From positions 186,001 through 250,000 of the forward strand of contig NZ_FOBB01000012.1 of NCBI RefSeq assembly GCF_900109685.1: DNA of 64,000 nt, given 5' to 3'. A program made the position numbers and the translations under genes. Under the pieces are notes generated by a model, which was not told the origin of the DNA, ran no database searches, and saw only the letters and a list, made by a program, of their open reading frames with translations. The DNA is from Chitinophaga rupis. GTDB lineage: Bacteria; Bacteroidota; Bacteroidia; Chitinophagales; Chitinophagaceae. Every line of letters starts with the position of its first letter. The first letter of the stretch is position 1. Below, piece after piece: positions 7,353 through 16,418 of this stretch.

Positions 7353-9569
7353 ATGACCTTACGCACGTTCACGCAGGCAGCCCTGTTAGCGCTGATGCTG
7401 GCGGCCTGCCGGCAACCCTCCACCCACCGTGATTACAGCGGCTGGCGCACCTATGCCGGTTCCAAAGACGGTATCCGTTATTCATCCAATGACCAGATCA
7501 ATACGGGGAATGCAAACCGGCTGCAGGTAGCCTGGACCTACAGCTCCCACGATAAAGACCCGGACAATCACTCCCAGAACCAGTGCAATCCTATTATAAT
7601 TGATGGCGTGCTGTATGGCACTTCTCCGCGCCTGAAGCTGCTGGCGCTGGATGCAGCCACCGGCACACCTAAATGGGTATTTGACCCCGCCAGCCTGGAA
7701 GACACTACCAATGCCGATCCTATGGCTTTCTTTAAAGTAAGCCGCGGTGTTATGTACTGGCAAAGTGAAGACGGAAAAGATAAACGCATTCTTTACAGTG
7801 TGGGCGAAAAGGTATATGCTATTAACGCCGCTACCGGTAAGCATATCAGCAGCTTTGGCGAAAAGGGTTACGTGGATCTTTCCAAAGACCTGGACCGTGA
7901 CACCGCCAGCTATAATCCTTTTATTGCAGCTACCACACCAGGCATTATCTATAAAAACTTAATGATCATTGGCATGCGGGTAGCAGAATCTGCGGATGCA
8001 GCACCCGGCCATATCCGCGCCTATGATGTGCTTACCGGCAAACGGGCCTGGATCTTCCATACCGTTCCGCAACCCGGCGAAAAAGGTTATGATACCTGGG
8101 ATGATAAGGATGCCTGGAAAAAGTTCGGCGGCGCCAATAGCTGGGCCGGTATGTCGTTAGATGAAAATACCGGCATCCTGTATGTGCCTACCGGGTCTAT
8201 CGGGGGCGATTTTTATGGCGGCATCCGCAAAGGAGCTAACCTGTATGGCAATTCACTGATAGCGCTGGATGCGGCTACAGGCAAATATAGCTGGCATTAC
8301 CAGTTTGTGCACCACGATCTCTGGGACCGCGACCTGGCAGCCAATCCCAACCTGGTAACCATTACCCATAACAGTAAAAAGATTGAAGCCGTAGCGCAGG
8401 TCACTAAACATGGGTACATCTTTTTATTTGACCGCAGCAACGGACAGCCCGTATTCCCTATCAATGAAACGCCGGTACCAGCTTCTGACCTGCCGGGAGA
8501 AGTTGTATGGCCCACACAACCCATACCCACCCTGCCGGAACCTTTTGCCCGCCAGCATTTTGATTCTGCCGACGTATTTGGTCTTACGCATGAATCATAT
8601 GCATTGCTGATGGAAAAGTTCCACCAGGTGAAATACAATGCTATGTTCACACCGCCCAGCAAAGCCGGTGTATGGATCTTCCCGGGTTTTGACGGCGGCG
8701 GCGAATGGGGCGGTGCAGCCGTGGATCCGGAAACCAGTATTTTGTATGTGAACAGCAGCGAGCTGCCCTGGTCATTAACCATGATAGATATGCCGGCTAA
8801 AACGGCAGATGCATCTCCTAAAAACCTGGGTAAAGCGGTGTACGGCAAATACTGCGTGGCCTGCCACGGACCGGAGCTGAAAGGCAATGGCAGCTCCTAC
8901 CCTTCCCTGGTAGATATTGATAAAAAATATTCCGCGGCACAGGTACAGGAAATTATTACCCACGGCAAGAACATGATGCCGGCCTTCAAAATGGAGGACG
9001 GTGAAAAACAGGCGCTGCTGGCCTTTTTACTGCACCTGCAGGAAAAACAGCCAGCCATACCGGCCACTAAAAAAGAGATGCCCAAAGAGCCGGGCAGCAC
9101 AGACAGTATGCGCATGAAAAAAAGTATCCTGGATGAAGTGCCCTATACCATGACAGGATATAACCGTTTCCTGGATGCAGACGGTTACCCCGGCATTAAG
9201 CCGCCCTGGGGCACCCTGAATGCCGTAGACCTGAACAGCGGTAAGCTGTTATGGAAAGTACCCCTGGGTGAATATGCGGAGTTGACAAAAAAAGGTATTC
9301 CTGTAACCGGCACTGAAAATTATGGCGGGCCTTTGGTTACTAAAGGCGGGGTAATATTTATTGCAGCCACTAAAGATGAAAAGATCCGCGCGTTTGATAA
9401 AGCCAGCGGTAAAGTGTTGTGGGAAGCGCCTTTGCCCGCTGCAGGTTATGCAACGCCGGCTACTTATATGGCGAATGGTAGGCAGTATGTGGTAATTGCA
9501 TGCGGTGGTGGTAAGATAGGAAGTAAGTCGGGAGATACGTATGTAGCGTTTGCGTTGCCGGCGAAATAA
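7353..9569 (+). CDS. PQQ-dependent quinoprotein dehydrogenase with inserted cytochrome c domain, lipoprotein
   Basis: 738 residues. The N-terminus (MTLRTFTQAALLALMLAACR) is a lipoprotein signal with the lipobox Cys near residue 19. The eight-bladed PQQ beta-propeller follows, opening with GWRTYAGSKDGIRYSSNDQI and containing several blade motifs such as LLALDAATGTPKWVF, ALDAATGKYSWHYQ and ATGKHISSFG. A heme c site CVACHG sits near residue 495, inside the propeller order, with the axial Met candidate in NMMPAFKMEDG (about 535-545). The propeller closes with AVDLNSGKLLWKVPLG and FDKASGKVLWEAPL. Family members oxidise sugars or alcohols in the periplasm and pass electrons through the heme. No PQQ biosynthesis genes are in the window, so cofactor supply is unknown. 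It is divergent from an AraC regulator. Confidence 0.93.
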   Translation: MTLRTFTQAALLALMLAACRQPSTHRDYSGWRTYAGSKDGIRYSSNDQINTGNANRLQVAWTYSSHDKDPDNHSQNQCNPIIIDGVLYGTSPRLKLLALDAATGTPKWVFDPASLEDTTNADPMAFFKVSRGVMYWQSEDGKDKRILYSVGEKVYAINAATGKHISSFGEKGYVDLSKDLDRDTASYNPFIAATTPGIIYKNLMIIGMRVAESADAAPGHIRAYDVLTGKRAWIFHTVPQPGEKGYDTWDDKDAWKKFGGANSWAGMSLDENTGILYVPTGSIGGDFYGGIRKGANLYGNSLIALDAATGKYSWHYQFVHHDLWDRDLAANPNLVTITHNSKKIEAVAQVTKHGYIFLFDRSNGQPVFPINETPVPASDLPGEVVWPTQPIPTLPEPFARQHFDSADVFGLTHESYALLMEKFHQVKYNAMFTPPSKAGVWIFPGFDGGGEWGGAAVDPETSILYVNSSELPWSLTMIDMPAKTADASPKNLGKAVYGKYCVACHGPELKGNGSSYPSLVDIDKKYSAAQVQEIITHGKNMMPAFKMEDGEKQALLAFLLHLQEKQPAIPATKKEMPKEPGSTDSMRMKKSILDEVPYTMTGYNRFLDADGYPGIKPPWGTLNAVDLNSGKLLWKVPLGEYAELTKKGIPVTGTENYGGPLVTKGGVIFIAATKDEKIRAFDKASGKVLWEAPLPAAGYATPATYMANGRQYVVIACGGGKIGSKSGDTYVAFALPAK

Positions 9570-9603
9570 TGATGATACTAAACTTAAAAGAATATAAAAC
9601 TTC

Positions 9604-9655
9604 AAATGTAAAAGTGGAATGCAGCGGATAAGGACTACGTTCCACTTTTACATTT
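9604..9655. terminator. Long inverted repeat, probable bidirectional terminator
   Basis: A perfect 16-bp stem is formed by AAATGTAAAAGTGGAA (9604-9619) and its complement at 9640-9655 with a 20-base loop. It lies between the convergent PQQ dehydrogenase and DUF3175 genes, and T/A-rich tracts flank it on both sides. Confidence 0.6.
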
Positions 9656-9675
9656 AAGATTTAAAAAATTAAAGT

Positions 9676-9984
9676 TTATTCTCGTCCAAAAGCCACTCTC
9701 AGCTCATCTTTTGCTTTTTCCAATACATTCTTTTGCCGCTTCGGCAAATTCTTTCCCGCGCGGTTAATATAAAAAGTTAACATCGACATAGCAGACCTGT
9801 ACGGACTGGATTTACGCCGGTGACTTTTGTTGGCAGATGACTTCAGGGATTGCGCAATCTCCTTCGGGTCATGTGATTCAAAAATGTTCTTCTTCAGGTC
9901 AAGCGCATCACTGTTCTCTGTTACCTCAGCAGACCATTTCCGGGTAGTTTTATGCGCCGTTGCTTTTTTGTGTGTGGTAGGCAT
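9676..9984 (-). CDS. DUF3175 family protein
   Basis: A 102-residue basic protein. The pattern KWSAEVTENSDALDLKKNIF, then the Lys/Ser/Arg-rich HRRKSSPYRSAMSMLTFYIN and a final LEKAKDELRVAFGR, is that of the DUF3175 family, small soluble proteins of unknown role found in many soil bacteria. The basic N-terminus (THKKATAHKTTRK) might bind nucleic acid. It lies 39 bases from a DUF2945 gene in the same direction. These two DUFs tend to occur near stress or DNA-repair genes in other genomes; here no such partner is visible. Confidence 0.8.
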   Translation of the reverse strand: MPTTHKKATAHKTTRKWSAEVTENSDALDLKKNIFESHDPKEIAQSLKSSANKSHRRKSSPYRSAMSMLTFYINRAGKNLPKRQKNVLEKAKDELRVAFGRE

Positions 9985-10023
9985 ATAACAAATTTTTTGA
10001 TGATCAAATAAAATGACTATATC

Positions 10024-10218
10024 CTATTTATGCAGTGCAGATGCTTTATGCGCAGCGGTTCCCCCGCTTTTATCACTTTCCACTTCATATTGCGGCTCGC
10101 TGGCAGATGCACGGTGTGTTACACCTTTAAAAGTAAAATCTTTGGTATGCACCTTTATAATTTTACCGGTGGATGATTTCCAGTGAACCGTATTGCCCTT
10201 TTTAAATTGCTTTTCCAT
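10024..10218 (-). CDS. DUF2945 (HVA1/tudor-like) small protein
   Basis: 64 residues with the DUF2945 pattern: FKKGNTVHWKSSTGKIIKVH (about 5-24), FKGVTHRASASEPQYEVESD, and a C-terminal AAHKASALHK. The family has a small beta-barrel related to tudor domains and is of unknown function in bacteria. Gene order and the 39-base spacing suggest that it is co-transcribed with the DUF3175 gene that follows it. Confidence 0.8.
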   Translation of the reverse strand: MEKQFKKGNTVHWKSSTGKIIKVHTKDFTFKGVTHRASASEPQYEVESDKSGGTAAHKASALHK

Positions 10219-10566
10219 ACCAAAAAAAGGGGAGAAAAATCGCGCCAGTTTGCGCTTACACCGCAGGCAACAAATGATTGCGGCCTTTTATAAACAATAT
10301 GTTGCCCTTTATAGACAATGTAATGTTATGCAAGCAGCCTGATGTTACGCCACTATTCATGGTGCTGCTAATACCTCTGCATGACAACTAGTCCCATTAT
10401 AATTCTTTGATTAATAATAGCCGTACTCCCCTCTTAAAGGCGTATACCCTGCTATCCAACGCTACCCCCTTTTTACGTTGTTTGAATTTTGCAATAATAC
10501 GTTTGAACCGCGTAAGTCCCCGCATGTTTCCCTGCGCTAATTTTGTTGCATCAAAAACACAAACAT
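10219..10566. other. Intergenic region with the SDR promoter
   Basis: 348 bases between the divergent DUF2945 and SDR genes. It contains the candidate SDR -7 element at 10538-10545 and two close copies of a ATGTTGCCCTTTATAgACAATGT-like stretch (about 10299-10322), which I did not resolve further. An ORF on the minus strand here (10397-10585) resembles nothing and overlaps the promoter; it is not called. Confidence 0.5.
10538..10545 (+). promoter_or_regulatory. Candidate -7 element of the SDR gene
   Basis: TAATTTTG is an exact TAnnTTTG match 21 bases before the ATG at 10567. It lies inside or just before the first codons of a longer in-frame ORF starting at 10543, which argues for the later start. 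Confidence 0.5.
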
Positions 10567-11421
10567 ATGAACAGCAAAAAAACATGGTTTATTACCGGCG
10601 CCTCCAAAGGTTTAGGTCTTTCCTTTGTGAAGCAGCTATTGGAACAAGGCCAGCAGGTAGCCGCTACCTCCCGGAATATAGATGACCTGATCTCCGCAGT
10701 AGGTGAAAATGTGGAAGGATTTTTTCCGCTGGCTGTTGATATTAAATCAGAAAGCAGCGTAAAAAATGCCGTAGCCGCTGCCATTCACCATTTTGGACGT
10801 ATTGATGTAGCAGTGAACAACGCCGGCTACGGCCTGGCAGGCAGCCTGGAAGAGCTTAGCGACCTGGAAAGCCGCGACAACTTTGATGTGAATGTATTTG
10901 GTACCCTGAACGTAATACGCAGCGTAATGCCGTATATGCGCGAGCAGCAATCCGGCCATATCATCAACATTTCTTCTATTGCAGGTTTTACCGGTAATTT
11001 CCCCGGCTTCGGCATTTACTGCGCTACCAAATTTGCAGTAGACGGATTTTCAGAATCGTTAGCCGCAGAAGTGAAAGAGTTTGGTATAAACGTTACCATT
11101 GTATCACCGGGTTATTTCAGAACACAGTTTCTGACTGCCGATTCCCTGCGCGTGCCTGCTAATGAAATTGCAGCCTACAAATCAGTAAGAGATGTACAGG
11201 AGCTGCACCAGCAGGAAATAAATGGTAACCAGGCCGGCGACCCTGAAAAGGCTGTTGCATTGGTGATCCGCATTGCCAATGAAAAAAATCCGCCCTTACA
11301 CCTATTCCTGGGAGCAGACGCTTACGAACTGGCATATGGAAAAATTGCCGCTATTGAAAAGGACCTGGAAAGCTGGAAAACACTGGCTACTGCTACTGCT
11401 TATGAAGCAGTTAATGCATAG
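10567..11421 (+). CDS. Short-chain dehydrogenase/reductase (SDR)
   Basis: 284 residues from the ATG at 10567. The glycine-rich NAD(P) site ITGASKGLGLSF is at about 8-19, an NNAG motif (AVNNAGYGLAG) near 84, the catalytic Ser in IINISSIAGF near 137 and the YxxxK pair in YCATKFAVDG near 153-157. A Ser-Lys-Gly context after TGA suggests NADPH preference, which is inference. The substrate is unknown; members of this subgroup (classical SDR, oxidoreductase YusZ-like) act on various carbonyls. The ATG at 10543 is not used because the -7 element overlaps it. The Atu4866-domain gene follows after 24 bases and is likely co-transcribed. Confidence 0.92.
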   Translation: MNSKKTWFITGASKGLGLSFVKQLLEQGQQVAATSRNIDDLISAVGENVEGFFPLAVDIKSESSVKNAVAAAIHHFGRIDVAVNNAGYGLAGSLEELSDLESRDNFDVNVFGTLNVIRSVMPYMREQQSGHIINISSIAGFTGNFPGFGIYCATKFAVDGFSESLAAEVKEFGINVTIVSPGYFRTQFLTADSLRVPANEIAAYKSVRDVQELHQQEINGNQAGDPEKAVALVIRIANEKNPPLHLFLGADAYELAYGKIAAIEKDLESWKTLATATAYEAVNA

Positions 11422-11445
11422 TACACACATTTAAAACTGTATTGT

Positions 11446-11691
11446 ATGCAAACACCTTCCCCTTACACCGGCATGTGGATGACGAAAGATGGCCACATCC
11501 GCCAGGAATTGTTACCCAATGGCCGGTATGATGAAGCAAGAGGCACCCGCCAAAGCGCCTACACCGGCAGCTATACCATTAACGGTGATCATATAGAATA
11601 CCAGGATGATTCCGGCTTTAGCGCTGATGGCGATTTCCGGGATGGGGTATTGTACCACGGCGGTTATGTGTTCTATAAGGCTGAGATGTAA
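11446..11691 (+). CDS. Atu4866 domain-containing protein
   Basis: An 81-residue protein with the Atu4866 pattern: YTGMWMTKDGHIRQELLPNG, then YDEARGTRQSAYTGSYTING and a C-terminal FRDGVLYHGGYVFY. The family is a small beta-barrel, of unknown function, in which the DGHIRQELL and ARGxRxxAYxGxY segments are the conserved ones. It is often next to an oxidoreductase or SDR, as here. No signal peptide. Confidence 0.85.
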   Translation: MQTPSPYTGMWMTKDGHIRQELLPNGRYDEARGTRQSAYTGSYTINGDHIEYQDDSGFSADGDFRDGVLYHGGYVFYKAEM

Positions 11692-11771
11692 AATGAAACA
11701 TTCTTTGTAACACTCCTGGCAAAAGGCCATACAGCAGGCGGCTGCGGAAACGCCGGAGATAGCTAAAAGAT

Positions 11772-11806
11772 AATGCCACACCTCTCCGGTGTGGCATTAT
11801 TTTATT
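11772..11806 (+). terminator. Intrinsic terminator after the SDR/Atu4866 unit
   Basis: AATGCCACACC (11772-11782) pairs perfectly with GGTGTGGCATT (11788-11798) around a TCTCC loop, followed by ATTTTATTT. It sits 80 bases downstream of the Atu4866 stop and ahead of the next plus-strand gene. Confidence 0.8.
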
Positions 11807-11933
11807 TCCGCAATAATTCAGCAGCATACCAATAATACATTTATACCTTTTAAAGATACTTTTTTAACCTTAACATCCACATAACCGGCTTTTTCAGAAA
11901 AGTCCCTATCTTGCCATATTAAATAATATTAAT

Positions 11934-12368
11934 ATGATTCGACTTTTACTCTGGATAACACTTTTAGGAACCGTTATCCCGGGCATGGCACAAACTAAAA
12001 CGGCCGATATACCGCTTACAAAGGAAAGTGATGGGGATGACCGTATTTTTGTGCTTATTGAACAACCGCCCAGCTACCTGAAAGGTACGGACAGCCTGCA
12101 GCGGTTCATCAGCAAAAATTTACGCTATCCTGAAAAAGATAAGCAGGCACGTTTGCAAGGTATTGCCTATGTATATTTTGTGGTGGCAAAAGACAGCACC
12201 CTGTCTAATGTTACCTGTATGCGATCACCCAGCCCCGCTATGGGAGAAGAAGCCGTGCGCCTGATAAAGGAAAGCGGTAAATGGATACCGGGCAAACAAA
12301 ATTCCGTTACAGCTAAAATGAGCCATACTTTACCAATAAAATTTTCATTACCGTCTGACGTAAACTAA
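11934..12368 (+). CDS. Secreted TonB C-terminal domain protein
   Basis: 144 residues with a signal peptide (MIRLLLWITLLGTVIPGMAQ, cleavage after AMAQ-like site) and a TonB C-terminal fold from about residue 50. It shows the usual FISKNLRYPEKDKQARLQG, IAYVYFVVAKDSTLSNVTCM and EEAVRLIKESGKWIPGKQN pattern. It lacks the membrane anchor and proline-rich linker of a true TonB, so it is more likely a periplasmic or outer-membrane-associated partner than an energy transducer. Such stand-alone proteins are common in Bacteroidota and their job is unknown. It is a single-gene unit ending in a terminator. Confidence 0.85.
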   Translation: MIRLLLWITLLGTVIPGMAQTKTADIPLTKESDGDDRIFVLIEQPPSYLKGTDSLQRFISKNLRYPEKDKQARLQGIAYVYFVVAKDSTLSNVTCMRSPSPAMGEEAVRLIKESGKWIPGKQNSVTAKMSHTLPIKFSLPSDVN

Positions 12369-12408
12369 CGTCAGCGGCTACGCTACGCCAGCTTTAGTTA
12401 AAAATTAA

Positions 12409-12440
12409 AACCCGCTACGGTGCTAACCATAGCGGGTTTT
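12409..12440. terminator. Terminator between TonB-C and OmpA genes
   Basis: AACCCGCTACGG (12409-12420) pairs with CCATAGCGGGTT (12427-12438) with one mismatch, followed by TT and an AT-rich tract. It lies between two convergent genes and could stop transcription from both sides. Confidence 0.75.
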
Positions 12441-12468
12441 ATAATTATATGCTTTTACAACAGCGGGG

Positions 12469-13767
12469 TTACAGCTTTATAAACTCTACCCGCCGGTTAT
12501 TGGCCCGGCCGGCAGCTGTATTGTTATCATCAATAGGCTGTGTTTTGCCTTTACCATCCGTATCCATGCGGGCAGCATCAATGCCAAAATTTTTGCTGAG
12601 CGCCTCTTTTACCGCTGCAGCGCGGCGTTTGGAAAGGTCCTGATTCAGCTGGTCATCACCGTTAGCGTCTGTATGGCCTACAATTTTCACACGCACCCCG
12701 GCATTTTCCTTCAGCACATTGGCAATATCCTGCAGGCTGCCGTAAGATGCGGCCTGTATTTTATCGCTGTTCACATCAAACAAAATACCGTGTGTTACAA
12801 ACTTGCCTTCTGTTATCAGCTTGTTGCGGGTATCCGGTGCGCCTACTGCCAGGCGGATGTTGCTGATAAAGAAGGTTCCGCCTTCCTTGCCATAATCCGG
12901 CGCATAGGTGGCAAATACCAGGGAGTTCAGCACAGTGTTGGCATCCAGCGCACGGGGCAGGTCCAGCGTTTTAGTGCTGTCCAGGTACACACGTATGCGT
13001 TGTTTCTGCCGCCAGATGGATACTCTTACAGCGTTCTTTTTGGGTACATTAAACTCTGGCGTAGCGCTGATGTTATGATTACCGATAACATTGCTGGAAT
13101 AATACATATCGCCATCCCCGGAAGACTTGGGGTTAAAGCTCACCTTAAAGTTGGGAATACTGCTGGTACTGGTCTCTTTACCATAATCAAACTTCTCATC
13201 TGCATTTTTTGTTTGCAGCAGGCTGATAGTAAGCTGCCCGATGCTGGCAATGCCGTTATTGGCCATTAGATCTACCTGCAGCGTAAAGTTGTCGGGGAAG
13301 TTACTGGTCAGGTATTCCGGGTAAAAAACGCCGTCCTGTTTAATGCTCAGCCATTTACCCGGGCGGTTGTTCACGGTCACCACTTCTGCGCCGGTGCGGG
13401 TATTCCATTGCGCGGGAAAATCACCAATGGCCTCCTGTGAAAAATCTTCATCCATAATTATTTTGGCGCCGGGCACAAAATCAAATTTGGAATAAGAGGT
13501 AATATCCACGTTAGGCCCTATGGCCGCACCTGCATTGCTTTCACCGTTCGTAGTGGTAGTAGTGCCAGTGCTGCCGCTATCAGTACTTTCAGGGGAGTTT
13601 TCACCAGATTTTTTCTTGTCTTTTTTCTTACCCGCGTTGTCTATAGTTTTATCTATCGCATCATTTGCTTTCTGCTCCATTTTATTTTTAATGCGGTCAA
13701 ATAGTTGTGCCTTTACTATCGTACAGGTTAACATACAGGCGGTCCCAATTACAAATAATTTTTTCAT
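12469..13767 (-). CDS. OmpA family outer-membrane protein with laminin-G-like middle region
   Basis: 432 residues. A signal peptide (MKKLFVIGTACMLTCTIVKA) is followed by a coiled-coil region LFDRIKNKMEQKANDAIDKT, a Lys/Ser/Thr-rich linker to about residue 90, a beta-rich middle part (about 100-300) with INRTGAEVV/lectin-like features, and a C-terminal OmpA peptidoglycan-binding domain from about 315. In that domain VKIVGHTDANGDDQLNQDLS and RAAAVKEALSKNFGIDAARM are typical, ending in RANNRRVEF. It probably anchors the outer membrane to peptidoglycan; a binding role for the middle part is inferred. Single gene. Confidence 0.9.
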   Translation of the reverse strand: MKKLFVIGTACMLTCTIVKAQLFDRIKNKMEQKANDAIDKTIDNAGKKKDKKKSGENSPESTDSGSTGTTTTTNGESNAGAAIGPNVDITSYSKFDFVPGAKIIMDEDFSQEAIGDFPAQWNTRTGAEVVTVNNRPGKWLSIKQDGVFYPEYLTSNFPDNFTLQVDLMANNGIASIGQLTISLLQTKNADEKFDYGKETSTSSIPNFKVSFNPKSSGDGDMYYSSNVIGNHNISATPEFNVPKKNAVRVSIWRQKQRIRVYLDSTKTLDLPRALDANTVLNSLVFATYAPDYGKEGGTFFISNIRLAVGAPDTRNKLITEGKFVTHGILFDVNSDKIQAASYGSLQDIANVLKENAGVRVKIVGHTDANGDDQLNQDLSKRRAAAVKEALSKNFGIDAARMDTDGKGKTQPIDDNNTAAGRANNRRVEFIKL

Positions 13768-13810
13768 TGTTGTACTCTTGAGGAGAGATTAAGGTTAATC
13801 AGAATGGGTA

Positions 13811-13818
13811 CAAAAATA
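13811..13818 (-). promoter_or_regulatory. Candidate -7 element of the OmpA gene
   Basis: Minus-strand TATTTTTG, an exact TAnnTTTG match, 44 bases upstream of the ATG at 13767. Confidence 0.4.
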
Positions 13819-14074
13819 TACAAATAATCGTCTTTACCGCCTGCAGACCGCCCGGGCTGTAAAAAACCGGGTTTATACGTAACGGTTAGCAGGTGAAATA
13901 AAGGGTAATTATACGGTTCTGCTAACATGTAACCTCCTCTTAATAATCCATTTAGTGTAAAACGGGACAACTTTCTCCGTCACTGCATTGGTTATGCAAT
14001 ACCCGGCTATAAATTTTAAATAATAGCAGTGGCCCGCCCTTTACCAGGCGCACAGCAAGTAAGTTTATTACAAA

Positions 14075-14110
14075 TAAAAACGCCATGAAGCATAGCTATG
14101 GGCGCTTTTA
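14075..14110 (-). terminator. Terminator of the subtilisin gene
   Basis: A hairpin of GGCG-core arms (14075-14084 with 14101-14110, one mismatch) with a 16-base loop lies 15 bases after the stop of the protease gene. On the minus strand it runs into TTTTTATTTG, a proper U-tract. Confidence 0.65.
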
Positions 14111-14124
14111 CCAGCAACATTATT

Positions 14125-15657
14125 TTACTGGATAGCCGCCAGCGCATTCACCCTGCCCCAGCCAAAGCTACCATTGCGGTTGGGATAATAATTTGCGGCA
14201 TGCGCCATTTTATCGATCACCTGGTCTTTAGTATAGGCAGGAAATTTACTCCACACCAGGGCGGCTATACCCGCGCAGCTGGCCGTGGCTGCAGAAGAGC
14301 CGCCTACAGTAGAAGGTCCGTCACCGTCCATGGCTAATGATAACACGGTTCTGCCGGTGGATACCTTTTCCATTACCACTGTAAAATCAACTGCAGATCC
14401 GGTATGGCAGGTGCCGCAGCGCTCTGTTAAATTATCTTTAATACCTGTTACGGCCATTACTTCGCTCATATTGCCGGGAAATATTACGCCCGCCCAACCG
14501 GCTGTCCAGTCAAAAGAAGTACCGGCTGCACAAAACAACAGCTTACCATTGTTATTGGCATAACGGATGGCATCACTGATCTGCGAGCTGGAAAAAATAG
14601 TGCCCATGCTCATGCTCACGATCTTTACATCGCTGCGGTTACCGGCCAGCACATAAGCATCCGCCACACCTTTGATCTCGCTGCTGCCCAGCAGGAAAAC
14701 ATCCTGCGCGGCATGTACCAGCACCAGGTTAGCATTGTAGGCAACACCGGCAGTATTTCCGTCAGTGCCTCTGGGTGCGCCCAATACACCCGCCATTTTG
14801 GTGCCGTGCCCACAGCCGTCATCTATACTGCCACCCGGAGAGGTAACCAGCTTCTCCACCGTTCTGCCGGCAGAAAGGCCCTGGTTAATATCGCTGCCCA
14901 GGTTCTCCTGGTCCGGGCTTACGCCGGTATCAATGATCATTACTTTTACGCCTGCGCCGGTAATGCCTGCATTCCATACTGCGTTAATGTTGTGATATGG
15001 ATAATTCCAGGATTGTTTGGCGGCAGGCGTTATTACAGTATAATCCTGTCCGGCTGCCAGCGCGGTATTGGCCGTATTATCCCCGCAGCCGGATGAGCTG
15101 ATGTCGGATGCCGTTTTGCCATTACTGTTACCGGTGTTCATTACAGCGCCATAACCGGTTGGCTCCGCATAACGCACCAGCAGCGATTTCCTGAGTGCTT
15201 TAATGGTGGATAGCCGGCTTACCTTTACATCTATAACCGGCAATACTTTCTCTTCAAAAGCGGTAATACTTTGCGCATTCACCTTTAACCCACTCTTTTG
15301 CTCCTGCGCAATGATCAGCTGTAATACCTGCTCCCGTGCGGCTTTCCACTCGCTGCTGTTAATATTAATGGTGTGTATCTTTTTGTTAATGTCCTGGAAA
15401 CCGGCAGGCTGGTAACCTACGGAAAGAATGCTGTCGCCCTGCACCAGCGCGCTCCATACCATTTCATCACTGGCCATACGCCATTCAAACCGGTCGTTCG
15501 CTTTCAGCTGCTGCTGCACAAAATTATTAATAGCTGTTTTGGATATTACCGGCTGCAAAGTATCTGCAGCAGGCTGCGGGGCTGTTATTTGTTCTGTTCT
15601 GCTACAGGCGGTTGCCAGGCCCAGGAAGGCCAGTACAATAAGGGTTTTCGTTTTCAT
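14125..15657 (-). CDS. Subtilisin-like S8 family serine peptidase, lipoprotein
   Basis: 510 residues. The signal MKTKTLIVLAFLGLATACSR ends in a lipobox, so the mature protein is lipid-anchored. A propeptide-like region covers about 25-190. The S8 triad is visible: Asp in VMIIDTGVSPDQENLG (about 242), His in DGCGHGTKMAGVLG (about 284) and Ser in GGSSAATASCAGIAAL (about 470). Asn of the oxyanion hole cannot be placed with certainty. Such proteases process or degrade extracellular proteins, the substrate being unknown. It stands alone with its own terminator. Confidence 0.92.
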   Translation of the reverse strand: MKTKTLIVLAFLGLATACSRTEQITAPQPAADTLQPVISKTAINNFVQQQLKANDRFEWRMASDEMVWSALVQGDSILSVGYQPAGFQDINKKIHTININSSEWKAAREQVLQLIIAQEQKSGLKVNAQSITAFEEKVLPVIDVKVSRLSTIKALRKSLLVRYAEPTGYGAVMNTGNSNGKTASDISSSGCGDNTANTALAAGQDYTVITPAAKQSWNYPYHNINAVWNAGITGAGVKVMIIDTGVSPDQENLGSDINQGLSAGRTVEKLVTSPGGSIDDGCGHGTKMAGVLGAPRGTDGNTAGVAYNANLVLVHAAQDVFLLGSSEIKGVADAYVLAGNRSDVKIVSMSMGTIFSSSQISDAIRYANNNGKLLFCAAGTSFDWTAGWAGVIFPGNMSEVMAVTGIKDNLTERCGTCHTGSAVDFTVVMEKVSTGRTVLSLAMDGDGPSTVGGSSAATASCAGIAALVWSKFPAYTKDQVIDKMAHAANYYPNRNGSFGWGRVNALAAIQ

Positions 15658-15862
15658 AAGGGTTATTTTTAATGAGGGTTTAAGTTAAGATCACAATGTT
15701 ACCTGGGTATTACTCAGCCATCTCAGCCGGGTACTTTGTTTAGCTATTATTAGTACGCGCACAGGAGGAACTTTGTTCAATTAAATTTTAAAAGTTTCAG
15801 ATCATTAGTAACGGCACAGTAGTTGTGCCAATTTGATCCTGAACTTTTTTAAACACTGCTAT

Positions 15863-16369
15863 ATGGAACAAACCAAACAACCTGCCATTACCGTAGACCC
15901 TACAGCCGGCGATAGCTTAGCCATGGCAGGCGGCAACTATCGTATTATAATCAGCGGACAGCAAACGCAGGGTGAATTTGCCGTGATCGATATGCTGGTG
16001 CCACCGGGTAGTGGCCCTGGCCCGCATGCACATGCCAGTTTCCAGGAAAACTTTTATGTAGTGGATGGAGAAGTAGAAGTACGAACGGAAACGCAAACCT
16101 ACGTAGCCCGCAAAGGCGCTTTTGTGAATATACCCAAAGGCGGTATTGTACATGCATTTAAGAACAAGAGCGGGCAAATGGCGCACCTGTTATGTATTGT
16201 GGTGCCGGCTGGGTTAGATGATTTTTTCAGGGCAGCAGGTACACCGGTGAGCGCCGGCACATTTTTACCACCGGTACCAATGGATGAAGCAGGCATCAAC
16301 AAAATGAAAGAGATCAGTGAAAAATATGGGCAGCAGCTTTTTCCGCCGGATTACCTGGATACCCTTTGA
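15863..16369 (+). CDS. Cupin domain-containing protein
   Basis: 168 residues from the ATG at 15863; an in-frame ATG ten codons earlier has no upstream homologous-looking sequence. Cupin motif 1, GSGPGPHAHASFQENFYVVDGEVEV (about 49-73, split here: PHAHASFQENF), supplies His-His-Glu ligands, and motif 2, IPKGGIVHAFKNKSG, supplies the last His. The fold is a small single-domain beta-barrel. The function is unknown: the domain occurs in dioxygenases, isomerases and binding proteins. No signal peptide. The following beta-helix gene begins 50 bases after its stop. Confidence 0.88.
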   Translation: MEQTKQPAITVDPTAGDSLAMAGGNYRIIISGQQTQGEFAVIDMLVPPGSGPGPHAHASFQENFYVVDGEVEVRTETQTYVARKGAFVNIPKGGIVHAFKNKSGQMAHLLCIVVPAGLDDFFRAAGTPVSAGTFLPPVPMDEAGINKMKEISEKYGQQLFPPDYLDTL

Positions 16370-16418
16370 ATCTACCTCTTTCCGCACTATTTTGTTGCTG
16401 CAAAAAATTCCACTTTAT

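Larger units (their letters stand above)
13768..14124. other. Intergenic region between OmpA and subtilisin genes
   Basis: 357 bases. Holds the OmpA -7 element at 13811-13818 and the terminator of the subtilisin gene at 14075-14110. A minus-strand ORF across 13764-13970 shows no family features and is not called. The rest is AT-rich with nothing further seen. Confidence 0.5.

Noticed and set aside
10397..10585. Minus-strand ORF of 62 codons, Lys/Arg-rich
   Set aside because: It overlaps the SDR promoter and start and nothing in it is recognisable.
13764..13970. Minus-strand ORF upstream of the OmpA gene
   Set aside because: Covers the OmpA promoter element, and composition does not look coding.
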